28,121 bases of DNA from Anaerolineales bacterium UBA5797. Its GTDB lineage: Bacteria > Chloroflexota > Anaerolineae > Anaerolineales > Villigracilaceae. Location of the stretch: assembly GCA_002418205.1 (NCBI GenBank), contig DIDP01000086.1, positions 36,306 through 64,426 on the forward strand. The letters run 5' to 3'. Made by a program: the position numbers and the translations under genes. The notes under the pieces are model-generated. The model was given only the letters and a program-made list of their open reading frames with translations, was not told the DNA's origin and ran no database searches. Below, piece by piece: positions 22,727 through 28,121 of the stretch (position 1 is its first letter; every line of letters starts with the position of its first letter).

Positions 22727-24139
22727 ATGCCCGAACGTGACATCTATTTGCTTTCGCCGCGCTCCCTCAGCCCGGAGACCATCGCGGTTGCCTTTGCCAA
22801 GACTTCGCGCTCGCCCGAATCGTTCCGTGATATTGCCGCCGAACTCAGCGATGACAAGTCCGCGCAGTTCCATGAAAAGTGGGTGGTGGGATACGGTCAC
22901 GCCTCGGTGGCGGAACATGCGATTTTGCATATTGCGTTTGAAAACGTCTCCCGCCTTGCCATCGAGAGCATCGAGGGGAACCGTCTTGCCTCCTACACGG
23001 AGAAATCGACGCGTTATCAACGCTGGGGACCGGACGATTTTACGATTCCGCCGGAATTGGATGACCATCCGCTCCGCGCCGAATTTGTGGACACCATCCG
23101 CCTCCTTTTCAAAGCCTATGCTGATTCATTGGACCCGGTGCGGACTCTCATCTTCGAGCGGTTCCCGCGCCGCGAGAACGAAAAGGACGAAGCCTGGGAC
23201 CGCCGCATCCGCTCCAAATACGTGGACGTGTGCCGTTTTCTCCTGCCTGCCGCCGCGCTGGCGAACGTGGGCATGACCGCCAACGCGCGTGTCATCGAGA
23301 ACACGGTCCGCAAGATGCTTTCGCACGAACTGGCGGAGGTACGTGAGATCGGCGCGAAGATGAAGGAAGTGGCAAAGGGAGAAACTCCCACGCTTGTAAA
23401 ATATGCGGATGCCGTTCCTTATCTGGTGGAGACGACAAAAGAATTCGGGGAATTAGGGACAAGAGAATTGGAGATTGGAAATTGTGAATGGTGCAGCCTG
23501 ATCGATTACGACAGGAACGGCGAGAACAAGGTCCTTGCCGCGGCGCTATATCGCTTTGGCCAAATGCCCTTTGTTGATGCCTTGTCTTATGTCGAATCTT
23601 TGGATAATGAAGCGAGAGTTGGGCTTGCCGAATCCCTGCTGGGGCGGCTGGGACGCTACGACGTGCCTCTGCGCGAGTTGGAATACTGCACCTACACCTT
23701 CGACCTCGTCATGGACCAGGGCGCGTACGCCGAGTTCAAACGTCACCGCATGATGACGCAGACGCCGCAGAGGCTGACGACGCGGCTCGGGTACGCGACT
23801 CCGCGTTTGATGGCGGAGGCAGGTTTCGGGTCCCAGTATGAGGCGGCGATGGATGCCGCGAGTGAAATGTATGAGAAGTTGCATCGGTTCGATCCTGCCG
23901 TTGCGCAATACGTCGTCCCCAATGGATTCAACCGCCGCGTGCTGGCGCAGTTCAATCTGCGCGAGGCATACGCATTCTGCCAGTTGCGTTCGGCGGCAAA
24001 TGCGCATTTCTCGATTCGGCGCGTGGCACAACGGATCTACGAGGAAGTGAATCGCGTGCATCCGCTATTGACGAAGCATATGAAATTGCCCGAGGAATCC
24101 TGTCAGGGGATCGAAGAAGGGTACTTTACGAAGGCCTGA
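22727..24139 (+). CDS. Tandem two-domain ThyX-like flavoprotein
   Basis: A 470-residue protein from ATG 22727 (GAGGAG 6 nt upstream); canonical ThyX is about 210-260 residues. It appears to be two fused ThyX domains. The N-half keeps GHASVAEH (57-64), FENVSRL and EKSTRY (92-97) but has GNR where RHR is expected. The C-half keeps KRHR (338-341) followed by MMTQTPQRLTTRLGY, but has GRYDVPLRELEY where GHxSxxEH is expected. Both halves carry the later family elements (LLPAAALANVGMTANAR; VVPNGFNRRVLAQFN...LREAY). ThyX makes dTMP from dUMP using FAD and methylene-THF. Whether this form does so, perhaps through a composite site, is open. Confidence 0.8.
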   Translation: MPERDIYLLSPRSLSPETIAVAFAKTSRSPESFRDIAAELSDDKSAQFHEKWVVGYGHASVAEHAILHIAFENVSRLAIESIEGNRLASYTEKSTRYQRWGPDDFTIPPELDDHPLRAEFVDTIRLLFKAYADSLDPVRTLIFERFPRRENEKDEAWDRRIRSKYVDVCRFLLPAAALANVGMTANARVIENTVRKMLSHELAEVREIGAKMKEVAKGETPTLVKYADAVPYLVETTKEFGELGTRELEIGNCEWCSLIDYDRNGENKVLAAALYRFGQMPFVDALSYVESLDNEARVGLAESLLGRLGRYDVPLRELEYCTYTFDLVMDQGAYAEFKRHRMMTQTPQRLTTRLGYATPRLMAEAGFGSQYEAAMDAASEMYEKLHRFDPAVAQYVVPNGFNRRVLAQFNLREAYAFCQLRSAANAHFSIRRVAQRIYEEVNRVHPLLTKHMKLPEESCQGIEEGYFTKA

Positions 24140-24143
24140 AACG

Positions 24144-24174
24144 GACTTCCGAATTCTCAAAGAATTCGGAAGTC
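24144..24174. terminator. Bidirectional terminator between ThyX-like gene and oadB
   Basis: 14-bp perfect arms GACTTCCGAATTCT (24144-24157) and complement (24161-24174) with a CAA loop. It lies between the two convergent stop codons. Short T-rich sequence follows on the plus strand. Confidence 0.75.
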
Positions 24175-24178
24175 TTGC

Positions 24179-25306
24179 TTATATTAACTTGCTCACGATC
24201 GCCAGCAGAATCCCGCCTGCGATGACCGACCCCAACTGCCCCGCCGTGTTCGCGCCCATGGCATGCATGAGGATGAAGTTGTTCGGGTCTTCGTCGTTGG
24301 CGGTTTTGGCAGCCAGGCGCCCCGCCATGGGAAAGGCAGAGATGCCCGCCGCGCCGATCAGCGGATTGATCTTGTAGCCGCTCATCACACACATCAGTTT
24401 TCCGAACAATAGCCCCGCAACTGTATCAAGCGCGAACGCGATCAGCCCCAGCAGCATGATCTTGCCGGTGTCCAAATTCAGGAACGCGGAGGCGCTCATC
24501 GTCGCGCCGATGGCAAGCCCGAGGAACAGGGTCGAGATGTTGATGATCTCGTTCTGCGCGGCTTTGCTGAGACGGTCGACCACGCCGGAGACCTTCAGCA
24601 GGTTGCCGAGCATGAGCATGGAGATGAGCGGCGTTGCCTCGGGGACGAGCAGACCGACCACCAGCGTGAGGATGATCGGAAAGACCACCAGGGTTTTCTG
24701 TGAGATGGGCTTGGGCATGTATTCCATGCGGACGAGGCGCTCGCGTTTTGTTGTGAGCAGTCTCATCAATGGCGGCTGGATGATGGGGATCAGGCTCATG
24801 TACGAGTATGCCGCCACAGCGATGGGCGCCAGCAGTTCGGGCGCGAGTTTGGTCGCAACAAAAATGGAGGTCGGTCCGTCAATCGCGCCAATCACACCGA
24901 TCGAAGCCGCCTGGTTGAGCGGGAAACCCAGTGCGATCGCCAGCATCAACGTGCCAAAGATGCCGAACTGCCCCGCCGCGCCGAGCAGCACCATGCGCGG
25001 CTGCGCCAGCAGCGGGCTGAAGTCGATCATCGCTCCCACGCCGATGAAGATCAACAGCGGAAACAGTTCCGTCTTGATGCCCGCATCGTATAAAACACCT
25101 GTTATGCCCTCGGCGGCGGTCATGCCAGCCAGCGGGATGTTTGCCAGCAGGCACCCGAACCCGATGGGCAGCAGGAGCACAGGCTCGATCTCCTTGAACA
25201 CCGCCAGGTAGACGAGGATCAACGCGGCGGCGATCATCACCGCATTGCCCAGCGTGAAATTGGACAAGCCCTTCAGCAGTTCGGGCAGCAGTTCAGCCAG
25301 GTTCAT
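24179..25306 (-). CDS. oadB: Sodium-translocating decarboxylase, beta subunit
   Basis: A 375-residue integral membrane protein of the OadB/MmdB/GcdB family, the channel that couples decarboxylation of carboxybiotin to Na+ export. Hallmarks are GVGAMIDFSPLL, IGAIDGPTSIFVATKLAP (essential Asp), SKAAQNEIINISTLFLGLAIGATMSA (conserved Asn/Ser) and GANTAGQLGSVIAGG near the C-terminus. About nine or more hydrophobic helices are visible. Its ATG overlaps the TGA of the biotin-carrier gene (25303-25306). It is the last gene of the operon. Confidence 0.96.
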   Translation of the reverse strand: MNLAELLPELLKGLSNFTLGNAVMIAAALILVYLAVFKEIEPVLLLPIGFGCLLANIPLAGMTAAEGITGVLYDAGIKTELFPLLIFIGVGAMIDFSPLLAQPRMVLLGAAGQFGIFGTLMLAIALGFPLNQAASIGVIGAIDGPTSIFVATKLAPELLAPIAVAAYSYMSLIPIIQPPLMRLLTTKRERLVRMEYMPKPISQKTLVVFPIILTLVVGLLVPEATPLISMLMLGNLLKVSGVVDRLSKAAQNEIINISTLFLGLAIGATMSASAFLNLDTGKIMLLGLIAFALDTVAGLLFGKLMCVMSGYKINPLIGAAGISAFPMAGRLAAKTANDEDPNNFILMHAMGANTAGQLGSVIAGGILLAIVSKLI

Positions 25307-25728
25307 TCGAATCTCACCAGCGGCTGTTTATGAGCCACGGTCTGCATTGCGCTGACCAGCACCTCGGATATCTTTCCGGCGCGCGTCGAACGGATGCTGT
25401 TCTTCATCTTCATCGCCTCGATGATGAGGATGACCTGCCCCGATTCGATGAGATCACCCTCCTTGACGAAGACCTCGACCACGGTGCCCGGCAGGGGGGC
25501 GGTCATTTCGTCTGCGTTCTGATTGGAGGCTGATTGCCGCAGATCGAAGGAATGGACCTCCTTCGCTTCTTTCTGGACCTCCTGCTGGATGCCCTCGACC
25601 CCGAGCGGATTTGTGTCCGGGATGACTTCGAAGCGGATGCCCTCCACGTAGGCAATGACGGGCCGCGCGTTGATATCCTCGATCTCGACCACGTAGGATT
25701 TATCTTGAATGGTGACGTTGTATTTCAT
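25303..25728 (-). CDS. Biotin carboxyl carrier subunit of the Na+-pumping decarboxylase
   Basis: A 141-residue protein from ATG 25728, with GGAG 7 nt upstream. The N-terminal part (MKYNVTIQDKSYVVEIEDI) is typical of gamma/delta-type carriers. The C-terminal biotinyl domain (about 68-141) has APLPGTVVEVFVKEGD and the biotin-attachment motif EAMKM, whose Lys is biotinylated. It ferries the carboxyl group from the MmdA carboxyltransferase to OadB. It overlaps oadB by 4 bp. Upstream in-frame ATGs are within the hairpin/oadG region and are rejected. Equivalent to MmdC. Confidence 0.94.
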   Translation of the reverse strand: MKYNVTIQDKSYVVEIEDINARPVIAYVEGIRFEVIPDTNPLGVEGIQQEVQKEAKEVHSFDLRQSASNQNADEMTAPLPGTVVEVFVKEGDLIESGQVILIIEAMKMKNSIRSTRAGKISEVLVSAMQTVAHKQPLVRFE

Positions 25729-25744
25729 TTGCCTGCTCCGAGAC

Positions 25745-25769
25745 TTCCGAGGCCTATAAGACCTCGGAA
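25745..25769 (-). other. Small hairpin between oadG and the biotin-carrier gene
   Basis: TTCCGAGG (25745-25752) and CCTCGGAA (25762-25769), 8-bp stem. No T-run on the minus strand; possibly affects mRNA stability. Confidence 0.4.
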
Positions 25770-25783
25770 ATCTGAAATCGTTG

Positions 25784-26110
25784 CTACCTGTGTCTTTCAC
25801 CTTTTTGAGTCATTTGCCTTGTCCGCATACCCAACTGCCACGCAGAGACGATGGCCGTCGGCGGGTCCTTGAGAGGATGGGCGGAGGACAACTGCTGTTC
25901 GGCGATCGCCATCGCCACGCCGATGGCGGCGGCTTTCGCCAGGAGTTCGGTTTCTCGGACGGATCCAACCCCGGTCAAGTCCGAAGCGATTTTTCTGTCT
26001 TTGGTAAGAGCCGTCAGCAGGATCATCATCAGCCACAGGATGAGGATTGCGCCGAAGACGAGTCCCATCCCGATGGCGGTGATCTGAAGGGCGAGTGTGA
26101 TGTCGTTCAT
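25784..26110 (-). CDS. oadG: Oxaloacetate decarboxylase gamma-like subunit
   Basis: A 108-residue protein with one N-terminal transmembrane helix (about 8-35, AIGMGLVFGAILILWLMMILLTAL), the OadG/MmdD pattern. The family helps assemble the membrane complex. The rest is a soluble tail containing a helix AKAAAIGVAMAIAEQ, often seen after OadG in such operons, and SAWQLGMRTRQ. The Shine-Dalgarno sequence is weak (AGGA 9 nt before the ATG). The repeat copy 26123-26205 lies directly upstream. The assignment relies partly on the operon. Confidence 0.85.
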   Translation of the reverse strand: MNDITLALQITAIGMGLVFGAILILWLMMILLTALTKDRKIASDLTGVGSVRETELLAKAAAIGVAMAIAEQQLSSAHPLKDPPTAIVSAWQLGMRTRQMTQKGERHR

Positions 26111-26122
26111 AAAAATTTATCC

Positions 26123-26205
26123 TGTCATTGCGAAGGTGTTGACCTGAGACAATCTCCTCATAAACCGGGGATTGCTTTAGCAGAAAAACACTGCCTCGCA
26201 ATGAC
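26123..26205. repeat. Dispersed palindromic repeat, copy 2, inside the decarboxylase operon
   Basis: An 83-bp element with the same perfect 10-bp terminal inverted repeats as the copy at 6394-6475 (TGTCATTGCG / CGCAATGACA). The interior is diverged but shares CAATC and CCTC blocks. It fills nearly all of the mmdA-oadG gap, ending 2 bp from the mmdA stop. Confidence 0.8.
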
Positions 26206-26207
26206 AT

Positions 26208-27758
26208 CTAAACCGGAATATTCCCATGTTTCCTCGGCGGCGCGGGCGTGTACTTATCGCGTAAAGCCGAGAGCGAGGCAATGATCTTGGGGCGCGACTC
26301 GCGCGGCTCGATGATGTCGTCCACGTACCCGGTGGAGGCCGCGTAGATGGGATTGTTGAATTTCGCGCGGTATTCCTCGGCCAGTCTCTTGCGTTCCGCG
26401 GCAGGATCAGGCGCGGATTCGATCTTTTTCTTGAACAATATGTTCGCCGCTCCCTCCGCGCCCAGCACGGCAATTTCAGCCGAAGGCCAAGCATAGGTGA
26501 CGTCGGTGCCCAAGTATTTGCTGGACATGACCACGTACGCGCCGCCATATGCCTTGCGGGTGATGATGCAGATCTTCGGGACGGTCGCTTCGGAATAGGC
26601 GTAGAGCAGCTTCGCACCGTGGCGGATGATGCCGCCGTGTTCCTGCGCGATGCCGGGCAGGAAGCCGGGCGAATCGACGAAGGTCACGAGCGGGATGTTG
26701 AAACAGTCGCACATGCGCACGAAGCGGGTCATTTTGTCCGCCGCGTCGATGTCGATCACACCCGCCATGATGGCGGGTTCCTGCCCCACGATACCCACGC
26801 TGTGACCGCCGATGCGCGCCAGTCCCACAATGGCATTGCGCGCCCAATCGGGCTGGATCTCGAGGAAGGAGCCCTTGTCGATGATGCGCTCGATGACCTG
26901 GTGCATGATGTACGGCTCGGCTGGGTCGAGCGGCACAACGCTGTTGAGCCATTCGTCCATGCGCAGTGGTTCGTCGGTCGGTTTTTCGAACGGCGGGTTT
27001 TCCACATTGTTGGAGGGCAGATACGATAGGAATTTTCGCGCCATATCCAGCGCTTGGTGTTCGCTCTTCACGCTCAAATGCGCCACGCCGCTGACCGACA
27101 TATGCACGTTCGAGCCGCCCAACGACTCGGCATCGATCACCTCGCCAGTCACCGCCTTGATCACTTCAGGTCCTGTCAGGAACATGAAGGATTGTTTCTC
27201 CACCATCACCACCAGGTCGGTCAGGGCGGGGGAGTACGCTGCGCCGCCGGCGCACGGTCCGAGCATGATGCTGATCTGCGGCACCACGCCGGAGTACTGC
27301 GCGTTGCGACGGAAGATCTCGGCATAGCCGCCCATCGAGCGCACGCCCTCCTGGATGCGTGCCCCGCCCGAGTCGATCAGCGCGATGAAGGGCACGCCGT
27401 TGCGCACGGCAAGATCCATCACACGGCAGATCTTGCGCGACTGCATCTCGCTCAACGTTCCACCGTAAATTGTGAAATCCTGTGAGTAGAGATACACTGT
27501 CCGCCCGTTGATCTGTCCGTAGCCGGTGATCACACCATCGCCATAGAATTTTTCCTTGAGCAGTCCCATTTCGTCGCCCTGGTGGACGATGAACGGTTCG
27601 ATCTCATTGAACGTGCCCTTGTCGAGCAGCAATTCGATCCGTTCACGGGCCGTGAGCTTGCCCTTTGACTTTTGCTTCGCCACCCGTTCCGCGCCGCCGC
27701 CTTCCAGCGCCTTTGCGCGCATTTTCCGTAGTTCAAGAATTCGCGGGTCTTCTGACAT
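26208..27758 (-). CDS. mmdA: Acyl-CoA carboxyltransferase subunit (methylmalonyl-CoA decarboxylase alpha)
   Basis: A 516-residue crotonase-fold carboxyltransferase of normal MmdA/PccB length. N-terminal half: KLTARERIELLLDKGTF, FTIYGGTLSEMQSRKI, LIDSGGARIQEGV and MLGPCAGGAAYSPAL (oxyanion hole). C-terminal half: FVDSPGFLPGIAQEHGG and ITRKAYGGAYVVM. Together with oadG, biotin-carrier and oadB genes it forms a Na+-pumping decarboxylase, moving CO2 from acyl-CoA to biotin. Methylmalonyl-CoA is the most likely substrate; glutaconyl-CoA cannot be excluded, and the same subunit could serve a propionyl-CoA carboxylase. GAGGTG 4 nt before the ATG; a TATACT -10 is at 27781-27776. Confidence 0.94.
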   Translation of the reverse strand: MSEDPRILELRKMRAKALEGGGAERVAKQKSKGKLTARERIELLLDKGTFNEIEPFIVHQGDEMGLLKEKFYGDGVITGYGQINGRTVYLYSQDFTIYGGTLSEMQSRKICRVMDLAVRNGVPFIALIDSGGARIQEGVRSMGGYAEIFRRNAQYSGVVPQISIMLGPCAGGAAYSPALTDLVVMVEKQSFMFLTGPEVIKAVTGEVIDAESLGGSNVHMSVSGVAHLSVKSEHQALDMARKFLSYLPSNNVENPPFEKPTDEPLRMDEWLNSVVPLDPAEPYIMHQVIERIIDKGSFLEIQPDWARNAIVGLARIGGHSVGIVGQEPAIMAGVIDIDAADKMTRFVRMCDCFNIPLVTFVDSPGFLPGIAQEHGGIIRHGAKLLYAYSEATVPKICIITRKAYGGAYVVMSSKYLGTDVTYAWPSAEIAVLGAEGAANILFKKKIESAPDPAAERKRLAEEYRAKFNNPIYAASTGYVDDIIEPRESRPKIIASLSALRDKYTPAPPRKHGNIPV

Positions 27759-27818
27759 TTGTCACCTCATCATTGAGTATAGTTTTGGGACGGGTGACAA
27801 GCCAGTGATGGAAAGCAT

Positions 27819-27847
27819 TTGGAAGACGGACAATCCGCCTCTTCCAA
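27819..27847. repeat. Inverted repeat upstream of mmdA
   Basis: TTGGAAGACGG (27819-27829) faces CCGCCTCTTCCAA (27835-27847) with a 2-nt bulge. It lies about 40-65 nt upstream of the predicted mmdA -10, where an operator could sit; it may also be an unrelated hairpin. Confidence 0.45.
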
Positions 27848-27911
27848 AACTGATAATTGAACCGGATTTATGGGCTTTTTTCTCCCCGAAACATTTCCAC
27901 CCTCTGCGAAT

Positions 27912-28020
27912 TGTCGTTTCGAGCGATAGCGACACTTGCACCGCACGCAAGTGCTGGTGGAAATCTTCACCTATTGTGCTGCCAAAAATTTCTCAGTCGC
28001 TCCGCTCCTTCGAAATGACA
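27912..28020. repeat. 109-bp palindromic repeat, second family
   Basis: Ends TGTCGTTTCGAGCG and CGCTCCTTCGAAATGACA are imperfect inverted repeats starting TGTC/GACA like the 82-83 bp family. An inner hairpin CACTTGC/GCAAGTG (about 27933-27953) is present. Non-coding. Confidence 0.6.
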
Positions 28021-28035
28021 AGGTTAGCCAAATAC

Positions 28036-28066
28036 AAAGGGACACGACATTGCCGTGTCCCTTTTT
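28036..28066. terminator. Bidirectional intrinsic terminator
   Basis: AAAGGGACACG (28036-28046) and CGTGTCCCTTT (28054-28064), 7-nt loop, T-run on the plus side and A/T-rich on the minus. It lies just past the stop of the minus-strand gene that enters the window at 28121. Confidence 0.8.
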
Positions 28067-28086
28067 CATCGTTCAATTTTCTGCTT

Positions 28087-28121
28087 TTACCCTTTGATCA
28101 ACACGATCTCCCTCTGCGGCG
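28087..28121 (-). CDS. 3' end of a minus-strand gene (last ten codons)
   Basis: In one minus-strand frame the final residues read PQREIVLIKG followed by TAA (28089-28087), 21 bp before a good terminator. Too short to identify; the terminator context is the main support. Confidence 0.4.
   Translation of the reverse strand, partial: PQREIVLIKG

Larger units (their letters stand above)
27759..28086. other. 328-bp intergenic region upstream of mmdA
   Basis: No gene is seen. It holds the likely mmdA promoter, an inverted repeat (27819-27847), a 109-bp palindromic repeat (27912-28020) and a terminator (28036-28066). Confidence 0.7.

Overview
The window is about 28 kb of GC-rich bacterial chromosome carrying mostly housekeeping genes. 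Gene content and protein style suggest a Chloroflexota relative, probably Anaerolineae. The pointers are an infB/nusA operon without an adjacent rimP, a biotin-dependent Na+-pumping decarboxylase operon, multihaem cytochromes, a Crp/Fnr-DUF2892-thioredoxin cluster and small palindromic dispersed repeats. This taxonomic call is inference; no rRNA or other phylogenetic marker was compared.

Layout, left to right. (1) 1-1063: the 3' part of a multihaem c-type cytochrome on the plus strand, closed by a strong hairpin. (2) 1170-6214, minus strand: panB and panE (pantothenate synthesis), a secreted/membrane zinc-ribbon protein, and a membrane histidine kinase with a LuxR-type response regulator overlapping by 4 bp. 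(3) 6394-7872, an accessory patch: a dispersed palindromic repeat in front of a small YtxH-like gene, then a lower-GC island with a higBA toxin-antitoxin pair, a 31-bp palindrome, a 14-bp direct repeat on both sides of the pair, a possible broken gene and an orphan promoter. (4) 7873-11942: a GT4-type glycosyltransferase (minus), a single-domain response regulator, UDP-glucose 6-dehydrogenase and a SAM methyltransferase with a C-terminal zinc ribbon, consistent with surface glycan synthesis. (5) 11930-14217, minus strand: a methyltransferase, a CRP-like regulator, a small DUF2892 membrane protein and a thioredoxin fused to a second DUF2892-like membrane segment. A TGTGAC-N3-GTCACA site lies at the right distance from a -10 box to activate the last two genes. 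(6) 14233-21906: the translation operon nusA-ylxR(rnpM)-infB-rbfA-nrnA-truB-ribF, with a clear promoter at its head and an intrinsic terminator over the ribF stop codon. (7) 21940-24174: a membrane-bound DUF457/YdjM-type protein and an unusual two-domain ThyX-like protein. (8) 24179-27758, minus strand: mmdA, oadG, a biotin carrier and oadB, encoding a Na+-translocating acyl-CoA decarboxylase (most likely methylmalonyl-CoA), with a second copy of the palindromic repeat between mmdA and oadG. (9) 27759-28121: intergenic repeats, a terminator and the last few codons of another minus-strand gene.

No tRNA, rRNA, CRISPR array, prophage or insertion-sequence transposase was seen. I found no clearly new multi-gene system. 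The most interesting items are the tandem ThyX protein with reciprocally degenerate motifs, the CRP-like regulator whose own stop codon sits in its likely operator beside two DUF2892 genes, the repeat-flanked toxin-antitoxin island, and several genes whose -10 box lies 6-7 nt before the ATG, implying leaderless mRNAs.
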